Assembly: GCA_903851035.1 (NCBI GenBank)
Contig: CAINND010000092.1
Location: 1-64,000 of the forward strand
Direction of reading: 5' to 3'
DNA: 64,000 nucleotides
DNA from: an uncultured Acidobacteriota bacterium
Lineage (GTDB): Bacteria > Acidobacteriota > Terriglobia > Terriglobales > Acidobacteriaceae
The notes beneath the pieces were generated by a model. The model was not told the origin of the DNA and did no database searches. It was given only the letters and a program-made list of their open reading frames with translations. Each line of letters begins with the position of its first letter. Within the stretch, counting starts at the first letter, position 1. Position numbers and translations under genes: made by a program. Below, one piece after another: positions 7,360 through 15,423 of the stretch.

Positions 7360-8265
7360 TTGCGGAAGCGTTGGTACATCCTGTTTGTGGCGCGCGACGC
7401 CGAGGGACAGCTCCGCAAGATTCCCATTCCCGTTCACTACCTCTATGTCTTTCTGGCCGGTGCACTGATCGGCATGTTGACCATCAGCGGCATGGCCGGC
7501 TCCTATGCCCGCATGTTGTGGAAGGTGGAGCGCTTTAACGAGCTGCGGGCCGAAAAAGACCAGATCAAGCGCAATTACAATCAACTGGAACAGGTCAGCA
7601 AGGAAAAGGATGTGCAGGTGGCTTCGCTCGGCTCCATCGCCAGCGAGGTATCGGCCATCTACGGGTTGAAGAACGACTCCCGCCTGCTGCCAACCAACGA
7701 CAACATTCGTCCCGAGCAGTACCAGGCTTCGCTGGATACGCTCTACGCCCTGCGCGGATCGGCCATCACCGGCGCGGCCACGCTGGGCATGCAAGATCCC
7801 AGCCGCCGGCTGGCCTCGCTGGCGGATTGGAGCAAGTTGGCCGATGCGCCCTCCTTGTGGCCCGTGGAAGGCCGCCTGACCAGCAGCTTTGGCGAACGAG
7901 TGGATCCGTTCAATGGTGAAGGCGCGTTCCACAGCGGCATCGACATCAGCGTGCCCTATGGAACACCGGTACATGCCGCCGCCGACGGCGTGGTCACCTT
8001 TGCCGAGTTCTCCAGCGGCTACGGACGCCTGATTCACATTGATCACGGCCATGGCGTAACCAGCGGCTACGGTCACCTTTCGGGCTTTGCCATCAGTCCC
8101 GGCCAGCACGTTACCCGCGGGCAGGTGATTGGCTATGTGGGCACCACGGGACGCGCCACCTCGCCGCACCTGCACTACGAAGTTCGCATCCAGAACGTGC
8201 CGGTCAATCCTCACAAGTATCTGCGCAACACCTTGGCGCAAGTACCGGCACCGCACGCCAGCTAA
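7360..8265 (+). CDS. M23 (LytM/lysostaphin-type) metallopeptidase, membrane-anchored
   Basis: A 301-aa inner-membrane protein with a periplasmic peptidase domain acting on peptidoglycan cross-links or as an amidase activator. The order is a short cytoplasmic basic segment, one TM helix (VHYLYVFLAGALIGMLTISG), a coiled-coil region (ERFNELRAEKDQIKRNYNQ), then the LytM domain. Its zinc ligands are visible in FHSGIDISVPYGTPVHAAADG (H and D) and SPHLHYEVR (HxH); the GYGRLIHIDHGHG and GYGHLSGF strands are intact, so the enzyme is probably active. The TTG start is supported by AGGAGA 6 nt upstream; a longer frame from 7168 lacks such support. Confidence 0.88.
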   Translation: MRKRWYILFVARDAEGQLRKIPIPVHYLYVFLAGALIGMLTISGMAGSYARMLWKVERFNELRAEKDQIKRNYNQLEQVSKEKDVQVASLGSIASEVSAIYGLKNDSRLLPTNDNIRPEQYQASLDTLYALRGSAITGAATLGMQDPSRRLASLADWSKLADAPSLWPVEGRLTSSFGERVDPFNGEGAFHSGIDISVPYGTPVHAAADGVVTFAEFSSGYGRLIHIDHGHGVTSGYGHLSGFAISPGQHVTRGQVIGYVGTTGRATSPHLHYEVRIQNVPVNPHKYLRNTLAQVPAPHAS

Positions 8266-8339
8266 GCGGCTTCCTCTTACGATATTCCGCGCGATTCTTC
8301 CCTGAAAAATTGCTATTTACTGCAGAATTTTGCCCTCGG

Positions 8340-8367
8340 GGAACTTTTCCTCTCCACGGGCGTCTGT
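8340..8367 (+). promoter_or_regulatory. Candidate ECF-type promoter upstream of the CBS gene
   Basis: GGAACTT (8340-8346), 15 nt, then GTCTGT (8362-8367) resembles the extracytoplasmic-stress (RpoE-like) promoter pattern. It lies 33 nt upstream of the CBS-protein ATG. A TACTCT box at 8375 offers a competing sigma70 reading without a good -35. Confidence 0.3.
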
Positions 8368-8399
8368 ATAGGCGTACTCTTTTGTGAACTGGGAGAGCC

Positions 8400-8813
8400 A
8401 TGAGCATTCTCGACTATTGCGCCGCGAACCCGGCAAGTGTTCCACTGACCGCCACCGCCGCCGATGCCATTGAGGCTATGATGTCGCGCCGCATGGGCGC
8501 CTCCGCCATTGTGGATGAGCACGGCATCGTCGCCGGCGTCTTCACCGAGCGCGATGTGATGCAGCGCGTGGCCCTCAGCGGCCGCGATCCTCGCAAGCTG
8601 CCCATCACCGAGGTGATGACCACGCCCGTGCTGCTGGCCACCCGCTCCACTCCCATTGCGGAGGCGATGAGCGTGATGATCAACCACCAGAAGCGCCACT
8701 TGCCCGTGGTGGAAGATGACGGCCGCCTCATCGGCATCCTCAGCATTCGCCACGTGCTGGAGCGCCGCGTGGACGAGCTGACGGCGCAGATCAGCGAGAC
8801 GGCGCCGGCTTAG
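8400..8813 (+). CDS. Tandem CBS-domain protein
   Basis: A 137-aa protein made only of a CBS pair (Bateman module). The first CBS covers roughly residues 5-60 (ATAADAIEAMMSRRMGASAIV, VAGVFTERDVMQRV) and the second 70-125 (VMTTPVLLATRSTPIAEAMSVM, LPVVEDDGRLIGILSIRHVL). Such stand-alone pairs bind adenine nucleotides and act as energy or ligand sensors for unknown partners. The start is supported by GGGAGAG just upstream. The gene is monocistronic, followed by a strong terminator. Confidence 0.88.
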   Translation: MSILDYCAANPASVPLTATAADAIEAMMSRRMGASAIVDEHGIVAGVFTERDVMQRVALSGRDPRKLPITEVMTTPVLLATRSTPIAEAMSVMINHQKRHLPVVEDDGRLIGILSIRHVLERRVDELTAQISETAPA

Positions 8814-8852
8814 ACCGCGTTCAGCTATAGCCGGATTTCGAGTATGTTGCAG

Positions 8853-8884
8853 GCCGCTGCCCATCCGCAGCGGCTTTGTTTTTG
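8853..8884 (+). terminator. Intrinsic terminator after the CBS gene
   Basis: A perfect 8-bp stem GCCGCTGC/GCAGCGGC (8853-8860 with 8867-8874), a 6-nt loop, then TTTGTTTTTG. Confidence 0.85.
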
Positions 8885-8919
8885 CTGGCGCGCGCTTTGC
8901 CCGGCGCGCGCTTTCGCGC

Positions 8920-8925
8920 TACCCT
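8920..8925 (+). promoter_or_regulatory. -10-like box TACCCT, possible leaderless start of thiL
   Basis: TACCCT ends 9 nt before the thiL ATG, no ribosome site is present, and the strong terminator just upstream requires a promoter in this 50-nt space. Confidence 0.4.
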
Positions 8926-8934
8926 TCCTGCATT

Positions 8935-9927
8935 ATGCCGATCCCGGAAAATCATCTTGTAGAGCGCATCGCCCGCCTTAGCCGGGCCGCCGCACCCGCC
9001 GCGCGCCGCGGACAAATCGCGCGAATCGTGGAATCCATTGGCGACGACTGTGCCGTTGTGGCCGCCTCACCGGGCGAGGAGACGCTCATCACCACCGACC
9101 TCTGTCTGGAGGGCACGCACTTCCGCCGCGAATGGCATCCGGCGGACTCCGTGGGCCATCGCTGCCTGACCCGCGGCCTTAGCGACATTGCGGCCATGGG
9201 CGGCGTGCCGGTGGCGGCTTTTCTTTCACTCGCCCTGCCCGCCAAGTTGCCGCAGCGCTGGGTGGATCAGCTTTTTGCCGGGTTGCTGCACGTAGCCCGC
9301 GCCGCGCGCATCACGCTGGCCGGAGGTGACATTGCGCAGTCGCCCACGGGCATCATGGCCGATATCACCGTGATCGGTACGGTGGAGGTCGGACGGGCCA
9401 TCCGCCGCACGGGCGCCCAGGCGGGCGACGCCATCTATGTCAGCGGCGAACTGGGTGCGCCCGTGGCGTTGCTGGAGCAGATGTATGCCCTGCCCACGCG
9501 TAAGTTTCGCGCCGCCAGCTACCCCGCGCACTTCTATCCCAAGGCGCAGCTTGAGCTGGCGCGCTTTCTGGCCGCCCGTCAACTTCCCTCGGCCATGATG
9601 GACATCAGCGACGGCCTCAGCATGGACCTGCGGCGGCTCTGCCAGGCGAGCCATGTGGGCGCGACCATACAGGAAAACGCCGTGCCCGTGGCTTCGCTCA
9701 ATCGCCACGAGGTGGAGCTGCGTCACGCCCTGCACGGCGGAGACGAGTATCAACTGCTCTTCACCGTGCCACCGGGCCGCCGCGTACCCGCCGTGCACAA
9801 GGGCACGCCGCTCACGCTCATCGGCTACATCACGGATGGCGCGGAGATCAGCCTCGAACACGAGAACGGCTACACCACGGAGCTGGAGCCCGAAGGCTGG
9901 GAGCACTTCGCCAAAGGCGGACGCTGA
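8935..9927 (+). CDS. thiL: Thiamine-monophosphate kinase
   Basis: A 330-aa cytoplasmic enzyme of the PurM/ThiL family that phosphorylates thiamine monophosphate to thiamine diphosphate with ATP. Characteristic motifs in order: SIGDDCAVV (metal/nucleotide), TTDLCLEGTHF, GLSDIAAMGG, TLAGGDIAQSP, YVSGELGAP, MMDISDGLSMDLRRLC, HGGDEYQLLF and the C-terminal EGWEHF. All conserved Asp/Gly positions are present. No other thiamine genes are in the window. The ATG has no Shine-Dalgarno; a TACCCT lies 9 nt upstream. Confidence 0.95.
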   Translation: MPIPENHLVERIARLSRAAAPAARRGQIARIVESIGDDCAVVAASPGEETLITTDLCLEGTHFRREWHPADSVGHRCLTRGLSDIAAMGGVPVAAFLSLALPAKLPQRWVDQLFAGLLHVARAARITLAGGDIAQSPTGIMADITVIGTVEVGRAIRRTGAQAGDAIYVSGELGAPVALLEQMYALPTRKFRAASYPAHFYPKAQLELARFLAARQLPSAMMDISDGLSMDLRRLCQASHVGATIQENAVPVASLNRHEVELRHALHGGDEYQLLFTVPPGRRVPAVHKGTPLTLIGYITDGAEISLEHENGYTTELEPEGWEHFAKGGR

Positions 9928-9970
9928 GCTGCGCGCGATTTGTCGGCGTGGTTATTTGCAAGTATTCAGC

Positions 9971-10011
9971 GCAAGTAGAAGCGGCCCCATCGCAGGGCCG
10001 CTTCTTCTTGC
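9971..10011. terminator. Strong bidirectional terminator
   Basis: An 11-bp perfect stem (9977-9987 with 9995-10005) extends past a T/T mismatch by GCAAG/CTTGC (9971-9975 with 10007-10011). It lies between the convergent thiL and DsbA-like genes. The U-tract is interrupted (CTTCTTCTT) on the plus strand. Confidence 0.75.
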
Positions 10012-10032
10012 TGAAAATGTTTACTGAATGAG

Positions 10033-10686
10033 CTAGTAGCTCTTCGGACTCTTGCGGTTGTGGTTGACCGGAGCGGCGGGCGGCAGGTGGCTGCGCACGG
10101 CCTCGATGGTTTCAAAAAGCTTGTTGCTCTCCGGCACTTCAACGTAGGGTGTGCTGGGATTCACGCTGACAATATAGATGGTCGGCGTGCGGTGTATGCC
10201 CATGGACTTGCCCAGCTCGGTATCGGCTTCCACCTTTTTGCGCAGCGCGCCCGCCGGGTCGTAAAAGGCGGGCAGCGGCGCATGATGCGCGTTGGCAAAG
10301 CGGTCGGCCCAGTCGCGCAGGTTCGTCTTATAGATCGAAGCCTGGTTGTGGAAGATGTACTGGCGGAACTCCTCGCCCAGCTGCGGGCTGACCGTGTCAA
10401 AGTAGCGCGCCATGATGTGCGCTTCCTTGCTCCAGTGGTGAATCGGAATGATGAAGTCGTGGCGCACCAGTGGGATTCCGTAGTTGCGTTGAGCCTGTAG
10501 CAGCAGAGGATCGGTGCTGCCGCAGGCCGGGCACTCGAGGTCTTCAAAGACGACGATCGCCATGCGTTGGCCGGTCGGTGGGTGCAGCGCGCTGCTGTCA
10601 ATGGCGCGCAGGGGCATCGCCCAGGTCAGCATCAGGCAGGCGGCCACCAGCAGGGTGCGCGCAATGTTCGTGTTCCACTTCGTCAT
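10033..10686 (-). CDS. DsbA-like periplasmic thiol oxidoreductase, copy B (CPAC)
   Basis: A 217-aa exported protein. The signal peptide is TLLVAACLMLTWAMPLRA. The thioredoxin-fold motif FEDLECPACGST carries the active site CPAC, followed by the helical insertion with PIHHWSKEAHIMARYF and the cis-Pro loop RTPTIYIVS. It is paralogous to the gene just upstream (10715-11356): both share the SAL-PP-G lead-in, the FEDL-x-CP-x-C site, the PLVR-x-DF segment and the TPT loop. ATG 10686 has GGGAGAG 8 nt upstream; a further in-frame start at 10743 would overlap the upstream gene. Probable role: periplasmic disulfide formation, redundant with or specialised relative to copy A. Confidence 0.85.
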   Translation of the reverse strand: MTKWNTNIARTLLVAACLMLTWAMPLRAIDSSALHPPTGQRMAIVVFEDLECPACGSTDPLLLQAQRNYGIPLVRHDFIIPIHHWSKEAHIMARYFDTVSPQLGEEFRQYIFHNQASIYKTNLRDWADRFANAHHAPLPAFYDPAGALRKKVEADTELGKSMGIHRTPTIYIVSVNPSTPYVEVPESNKLFETIEAVRSHLPPAAPVNHNRKSPKSY

Positions 10687-10714
10687 CTTTGTCTCTCTCC
10701 CAGGTACGTAATGA

Positions 10715-11356
10715 TTATTTCTCAGCGGCCTGCAGTTCTTCAATCATGGCGAAGAGCTGCTCGCGATCCAACACCTCGATGAACGGCGCGCCACGGCGAT
10801 GCAGGCTTACGACGAAGACCGTGGGCGTATGGATGACGCCCGCCCGCTGGCCAGCTTCATAGTCGGCACGGACCAGCGTCTCCAGTCTTCCGGAGGGGTC
10901 CACGTTCTCCGGCAGCGTGACGTTGTGCTGATCGGCAAAGCGCTCGGCCATGCCGCGCAGGTTCTCTTTCTTGATCGAATCCTGATTGGCGTAACACCAG
11001 CGGCGGAACTGCTCGCCCAGTGGCAGGCCCTTGGCGCCGGGTTTACTGATCGAGTCAAAGAAACGTGCCAGCACGTGCGCGTCAAAGCTCCAATCGTGCT
11101 TGGGCAGCGGAAAATCCATGCGCACCAGCGGCACGTTGTACTTGGCGCTGGCTTCCAGCAGTAGAGTTTCGGCAGCGGCGCAGTCCGGGCACTGCAAATC
11201 TTCAAAGGCGATGATGGCGACCTTGGCCCCCCTGGGTGGGCGCAGCGCGCTGGTATCGGCGGCGTGCAGTACCAGCGGCAGCAACAGGGCGGCCACCAGC
11301 GCGGGCAGCAGAAGAAGGCCGTAGCGGCCATTTGAATTTGCAGTGAGCTTCTTCAT
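10715..11356 (-). CDS. DsbA-like periplasmic thiol oxidoreductase, copy A (CPDC)
   Basis: A 213-aa exported thioredoxin-fold protein with signal peptide GLLLLPALVAALLLPLVLHA. The active site is CPDC within FEDLQCPDCAAAE, with DFPLPKHDWSFDAHVLARFF in the helical insertion and the cis-Pro loop HTPTVFVVS. It precedes the CPAC paralogue by 28 nt, so the two are co-transcribed. ATG 11356 has GAGAGGAAGAG upstream. The acidic residue between the cysteines differs from the paralogue and from the CPYC copy at 1345-2232, suggesting different redox potentials. Confidence 0.85.
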   Translation of the reverse strand: MKKLTANSNGRYGLLLLPALVAALLLPLVLHAADTSALRPPRGAKVAIIAFEDLQCPDCAAAETLLLEASAKYNVPLVRMDFPLPKHDWSFDAHVLARFFDSISKPGAKGLPLGEQFRRWCYANQDSIKKENLRGMAERFADQHNVTLPENVDPSGRLETLVRADYEAGQRAGVIHTPTVFVVSLHRRGAPFIEVLDREQLFAMIEELQAAEK

Positions 11357-11531
11357 CGCTCTTCCTCTCCGCTGCATAAGCTGTGCCGGGCTGCCGCATA
11401 GGCCGTTGCAGAGGCCTTCCCCTGAACAGGCGCACGGGCGCTCAAGATGCTGTCCCTCATCATAGACGAGCGGCGGCGCGGCGGACAGTATGCGCCGGTG
11501 CTAATCCGGATGCAGGCCGCCAATTTCCGGG

Positions 11532-11566
11532 CAAAAAATAAGGGAGCGCATTTTGTGTGCGCTCCC
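11532..11566 (-). terminator. Orphan intrinsic terminator in the leader of the dsbA-like pair
   Basis: Read on the minus strand, a perfect 9-bp stem (11566-11558 with 11550-11542) has a 7-nt loop and is followed by TTATTTTTTG. It lies 185 nt upstream of the CPDC gene start and no gene ends before it, so it is either the end of a small RNA from 11567-11716 or an attenuator. Confidence 0.65.
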
Positions 11567-11701
11567 GAGCAGTGCAAGGAGGTTTCGGTGTATGCCTGTT
11601 GGACGCGGGAGGAAAGAAAGGGTAAGCAGGGGTGATGAAAATTTCTTAACGGCCTGCGCTTGCGCAAGCTGAAATACTCGGCGGCCCACCCGGCAGGCGA
11701 G

Positions 11702-11707
11702 TAAAAT
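11702..11707 (+). promoter_or_regulatory. -10-like box TAAAAT, possible leaderless start of ispE
   Basis: TAAAAT ends 9 nt before the ispE ATG, with no ribosome site between. Confidence 0.4.
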
Positions 11708-11716
11708 CATTCGGGT

Positions 11717-12688
11717 ATGGCTGCCACTGTCCGTTCCTTTGCCAAAATCAACCTCGGCCTCGCCATCGGGCCCTCGCGTCCGGATGGCTTTCACGCGCTG
11801 GAGACCATCTATCAGACGGTGGCGGCTCACGATCTGATTACCGTGGAGGCCGTTCCCGGCGACCGCATCGTCATTCACTGTGCCGATCCTCGCGTGCCCT
11901 GCGACGCCACCAACACCTGCTACCGCATCGTGGAGCGGGCCATGGCCGTGCTGGGCTGCCACCGCCAGGTGACCATCACAATTGACAAGCGGCTGCCCGT
12001 GCAGGGCGGCATGGGGGCGGGGTCGTCGAACGCCGTGGCGACTTTGTTCGGCCTGGAACGTGTTCTGGGAGAGGAGCTTACGGCCAAAGACCGGCTGCGT
12101 GTGGCGGCCGAAGTGGGCTCCGATGTACCGCTGTTTCTGCTGGGTGGCACGGTGCTGGGCGTGGGTCGCGGCGAGCAGGTTTACCCCCTGCCGGAGCTGC
12201 CCCCCCTGGCCTGCGTGCTGGTGACGCCAAGCATAGCCGTATCAACGCCCCAGGCCTTCCGCGATTGGGATGCACTGGTGGCCGATGCCGGGTTGACCGC
12301 ATCGAGGGGGTCAGCTACACTAAATGAGTTCAGTCTCTCGTCGTTTGAGTGGCTGAGCCACCTGAATACAACCGGTGTTCCCGCTGATAAAAGCGGGGAC
12401 CGGGCCGAGACACCGCTTCTCGACCTCGTCCGTGCCGGGATAGAGAACGACTTCGAAAGAGTCGTCTTTCCTCAGTATCCCGAACTGCGTGACGTGAAGC
12501 GAATGCTCGAGCGCTATGGCGCCGGGTATGCTTCGTTGTCCGGCTCCGGCTCGACGATGTACGGTCTGTACGCCAGCCTGGAGCTGGCCGAGCAGGCGGC
12601 GGCAAAGTTGACGGCCTCCGGTATGGCGGCACGGGCCACGCAAACCTTGACGCGCCAGCAGTATGGCGAACAGAGGTTTGTGGGCTAG
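11717..12688 (+). CDS. ispE: 4-(cytidine 5'-diphospho)-2-C-methyl-D-erythritol kinase
   Basis: A 323-aa GHMP kinase of the MEP isoprenoid pathway that phosphorylates CDP-ME at the 2-OH. It begins SFAKINLGLAIG with the catalytic-Lys region, then DGFHALETIYQTV. The ATP-binding glycine motif LPVQGGMGAGSSNA is at about 93-106, with GSDVPLFLLGGTVLG and the C-terminal SLSGSGSTMYG. It is somewhat longer than the usual 280-300 aa through a linker around 190-240. It lies upstream of tRNA-Gln, prs, bL25 and pth, an order also seen in other bacteria (ispE-prs-rplY-pth). Confidence 0.95.
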   Translation: MAATVRSFAKINLGLAIGPSRPDGFHALETIYQTVAAHDLITVEAVPGDRIVIHCADPRVPCDATNTCYRIVERAMAVLGCHRQVTITIDKRLPVQGGMGAGSSNAVATLFGLERVLGEELTAKDRLRVAAEVGSDVPLFLLGGTVLGVGRGEQVYPLPELPPLACVLVTPSIAVSTPQAFRDWDALVADAGLTASRGSATLNEFSLSSFEWLSHLNTTGVPADKSGDRAETPLLDLVRAGIENDFERVVFPQYPELRDVKRMLERYGAGYASLSGSGSTMYGLYASLELAEQAAAKLTASGMAARATQTLTRQQYGEQRFVG

Positions 12689-12712
12689 AAGGGTTCGGCG
12701 AGTCTTGCCCGT

Positions 12713-12786
12713 TGGGCGGTAGACTAATGGTAGGTCAAGTGCCTTTGGAGCACTTCGTCCAGGTTCGAATCCTGGCCGCCCAGCCA
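12713..12786 (+). tRNA. tRNA-Gln (anticodon TTG), CCA encoded
   Basis: A 74-nt cloverleaf: acceptor TGGGCGG pairs with CCGCCCA. The D stem is GAC/GTC with the TAATGGTAG loop, the anticodon stem is AGTGC/GCACT with loop CTTTGGA (anticodon TTG), the variable loop is TCGTC, and the T arm is CAGG-TTCGAAT-CCTG. Discriminator G and CCA are encoded. It lies 24 nt after the ispE stop, probably in the same transcript. Confidence 0.97.
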
Positions 12787-12916
12787 AACACTTCAGGTAC
12801 AGCAACATGGCAGCAACGGTTTCCGCGTGGAGCCCAGCGCAACGGCGCCGGTCAACGTGCGGAGTGGCACGCGAAGTTCGAACAGGGATCAACCAGTCCC
12901 TTTTACGGAGATAGCG

Positions 12917-13978
12917 ATGGACGCACCCACCAAACCGAATGAAGTGACGGCCGCAGCCGCGGAAGCGACGGCGGAAACCACGCAGGCCAAGACGGGCGAA
13001 CAGCCCAAGGGCGAGAAGAAGCAGACGCCGAGCCGCCGCGACGACAAGCTGCGGATCTTCTGCGGCACCTCCAACCCGGGGCTGGCCAAGGAAGTCTGCG
13101 ACTTTCTGGGGCTGCCGCTGGGGCAGACATTTTTAACGCAATTTTCTGATGGCGAAATTTATGTGCAGATTCTGGAGAACGTGCGCGGCGCGGATGTTTT
13201 TGTCATCCAGCCAACGTGCGATCCGGTCTCGCACAACCTGGTGCAGTTGCTGCTGATTATCGATGCCCTGAAGCGGGCGTCGGCGCGCCGCATCACCGTG
13301 GTAATTCCATATTTTGGCTACGCCCGTCAGGACCGCAAGGACAAGCCGCGCGTGCCGATCAGTTCCAAGCTGGTGGCAGACATTTTGACCACGGCGGGCG
13401 CCAATCGCGCCTTGGTGGTGGACTTGCACGCCCCGCAGATTCAGGGCTTTTTCAACATTCCGGTGGATCACCTGTTTGCCTCGCCGGTGCTGGTGGATCA
13501 CTTCCGCCGCCAGAACCTGCCGAACCTGACGGTGGTCTCGCCCGATGCCGGCGGCGTGGAGCGCGCCCGCTTCTTTGCCAAGAAGATGGATGCCCCGATG
13601 GCCATCGTGGACAAGCGCCGCACGGAGATCAACGTCACCGAGGTGATGAACGTCATCGGCGACGTGAACAACCGCACCTGCCTGATCCTGGATGACATTG
13701 TGGATACGGCCGGAACGCTGGTGAAGACCGCGCAGGCCTTGCTGGATGCCGGTGCGCTGAGCGTGTACGCCTGCGCTTCGCACGCCGTGCTGAGCGGCCC
13801 TGCGCTGGAGAGAATTTCCAAGTCGAACCTCAAGGAGCTGGTGGTGACCAACACCATCCCGTTGAGTGAAGCTGGACAGAAGGAACCGAAGATCAAGGTG
13901 CTCACGATTGCCGGACTGATCGCTCGCGCGATTCAGTCCATCCACGAAGAGACCTCGGTCAGCAAGTTGTTTAACTAG
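12917..13978 (+). CDS. prs: Ribose-phosphate pyrophosphokinase (PRPP synthetase)
   Basis: A 353-aa enzyme making PRPP from ribose-5-phosphate and ATP, feeding the purine genes elsewhere in the window. Motifs: LRIFCGTSNPGLA, FSDGEIYVQI, DVFVIQPTC, the ATP loop YFGYARQDRK, VDLHAPQIQGFF, the flexible loop VDKRR, and the PRPP-binding CLILDDIVDTAGT. The N-terminus carries about 40 extra Ala/Glu/Lys-rich residues before the conserved fold. ATG 12917 is preceded by GGAGAT. A GTG at 12827 would add 30 residues with no homology and is not preferred. Confidence 0.96.
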   Translation: MDAPTKPNEVTAAAAEATAETTQAKTGEQPKGEKKQTPSRRDDKLRIFCGTSNPGLAKEVCDFLGLPLGQTFLTQFSDGEIYVQILENVRGADVFVIQPTCDPVSHNLVQLLLIIDALKRASARRITVVIPYFGYARQDRKDKPRVPISSKLVADILTTAGANRALVVDLHAPQIQGFFNIPVDHLFASPVLVDHFRRQNLPNLTVVSPDAGGVERARFFAKKMDAPMAIVDKRRTEINVTEVMNVIGDVNNRTCLILDDIVDTAGTLVKTAQALLDAGALSVYACASHAVLSGPALERISKSNLKELVVTNTIPLSEAGQKEPKIKVLTIAGLIARAIQSIHEETSVSKLFN

Positions 13979-14033
13979 TTCCCCTCCAAGGCCACCGGCC
14001 GCGGCAGGGACCCAAGACGTAGAAGGAACTTCA

Positions 14034-14729
14034 ATGATGGCAACCGCAACTGAAACCAACACCGTGGAAGCAAAGCTGCGCGAAGCTTCCGACAAGAACG
14101 CCGCGCGCCGTTTGCGCACCACCGGAATGATTCCGGGCGTGCTCTACGGCGCCAAAAAGGAACCGCGCGCCATTGCCGTGGACCCCAAGCAGATTCTCAA
14201 GATTCTGCGCTCGGGCAGCGGCCATAACACGATTTTCGATGTCAACCTGGATGGCCAGCTGGACAAGGCCATGGTGGTGGACTGGCAGTATGAGCCCCTG
14301 AAGGGCAGCCTGCTGCACGTCGACCTGAAGCGCATTGCCATGGATCAGAAGATGCGCCTGTCAATTCCCGTGCATCTGGAAGGCGATGCCAAGGCCGCCA
14401 AGGAAGCCGGTGGACTGGTGGACCTGGTGCTGCGCGAGATTCAGATCGAGTGCCTGCCCGCAGACATTCCCAGCCATATCGCGGTGAACGTGACGGAGCT
14501 GAGCGCCGGTCAGGGTATCCGCGTGGGCGACCTGCCGAAGTCGGACAAGGTGAAGTACCTGAACGACGAGGACGCGACCGTGGTGCACATCACGTATGTT
14601 CGCGAAGAGGCTGCTCCGGCGGTCGACGCTACCGCTGCCGCTGCACCCGCCGAGCCCGAGGTCATCAAGAAGGGCAAGACGGAAACCGCAGAGGCCGATG
14701 CGATCGGCAAGGACGCGAAGAAGAAATAA
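14034..14729 (+). CDS. rplY: Large ribosomal subunit protein bL25 (CTC/TL5 type)
   Basis: A 231-aa two-domain bL25 that binds 5S rRNA. The N-terminal L25 domain shows RRLRTTGMIPGVLYGAKKEP and LLHVDLKRI. The C-terminal TL5 beta domain shows SIPVHLEGDAKAAKEAGGL, VDLVLREIQIECLPADIP and ATVVHITYVREE. An Ala/Pro/Glu/Lys-rich tail of about 35 residues follows. AAGGA precedes the ATG. It lies 55 nt downstream of prs and 55 nt upstream of pth. Confidence 0.95.
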   Translation: MMATATETNTVEAKLREASDKNAARRLRTTGMIPGVLYGAKKEPRAIAVDPKQILKILRSGSGHNTIFDVNLDGQLDKAMVVDWQYEPLKGSLLHVDLKRIAMDQKMRLSIPVHLEGDAKAAKEAGGLVDLVLREIQIECLPADIPSHIAVNVTELSAGQGIRVGDLPKSDKVKYLNDEDATVVHITYVREEAAPAVDATAAAAPAEPEVIKKGKTETAEADAIGKDAKKK

Positions 14730-14784
14730 CTGCCGCGGTTGGGTGGGGCGTTTGTTCCACCAGCCAGGCGAGGAGAGACGCGCG

Positions 14785-15381
14785 GTGAAACTGATTGTCG
14801 GGCTCGGAAATCCGGGCATCGAATACCAGTTCACCCCGCACAACATGGGGTTTCTGGCCGTGGACCGGCTGGCCGGGCAGTGCGGGGTGAAAGTCACCAA
14901 CCGCCACTGCCGGGCGGTGACGGCCCGGGCCATTCTGGAAGGTCAGGAAGTGCTGCTGGCCAAGCCGGAAACCTACATGAATCACAGCGGTGAGAGTGTA
15001 CGCGAGCTGCTGGAGCGGTATGAGGCGGACCCGGAGCGGGACCTGATTGTGCTGTACGACGATCTGGCCCTGCCCTTCGGCTCCATCCGGGTTCGTGAGC
15101 GCGGCAGCGCGGGCGGGCATAACGGGATGAAGTCGATCATCGCCGGCCTGGGTGGATCGCAGGAGTTTCTGCGCATCCGGCTGGGAATCGCTCCGGATCA
15201 CGCGCTGACAAGCGGCAAGGATTATGTGCTGTCGCCGATTCGCAAGGCGCAGCTGCCCACGGCCGATGAGGCCCTGGACAAGAGCAGTGAAGCGGTACGG
15301 GTGATTTTGACGCTGGGAGCGGCGGCCGCAATGAACCGTTACAACCAAAAGGTTGACGGTGAGGCCGGGCAGGCGGAGTAA
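14785..15381 (+). CDS. pth: Peptidyl-tRNA hydrolase
   Basis: A 198-aa enzyme that releases peptides from stalled peptidyl-tRNA. It starts VKLIVGLGNPGIEYQFTPHN (GTG start) with the catalytic Asn10 and His20 region, then KPETYMNHSGESV, LYDDLALPFGSIRVR (catalytic Asp) and GSAGGHNGMKSI. The GTG is preceded by AGGAGAGACGCG. A longer open frame upstream has no supporting homology. It lies between rplY and rpsF in a translation operon. Confidence 0.95.
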   Translation: MKLIVGLGNPGIEYQFTPHNMGFLAVDRLAGQCGVKVTNRHCRAVTARAILEGQEVLLAKPETYMNHSGESVRELLERYEADPERDLIVLYDDLALPFGSIRVRERGSAGGHNGMKSIIAGLGGSQEFLRIRLGIAPDHALTSGKDYVLSPIRKAQLPTADEALDKSSEAVRVILTLGAAAAMNRYNQKVDGEAGQAE

Positions 15382-15423
15382 GGGATTGAGGGCTGGCGCA
15401 AGCGCGGCCCAGGAGAAGAAGAG

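Larger units (their letters stand above)
11357..11716. other. Divergent intergenic region, dsbA-like pair / ispE
   Basis: This 360-base gap contains a strong minus-strand intrinsic terminator in its middle (11532-11566) and a TAAAAT box next to ispE. No protein gene is convincing here: a minus-strand frame at 11353-11667 overlaps the terminator and shows no recognisable homology. Confidence 0.5.

Noticed and set aside
14596-14784. N-terminal extension of Pth
   Set aside because: It overlaps the end of rplY out of frame; GTG 14785 with AGGAGAG gives the canonical start VKLIVGLGNPG.
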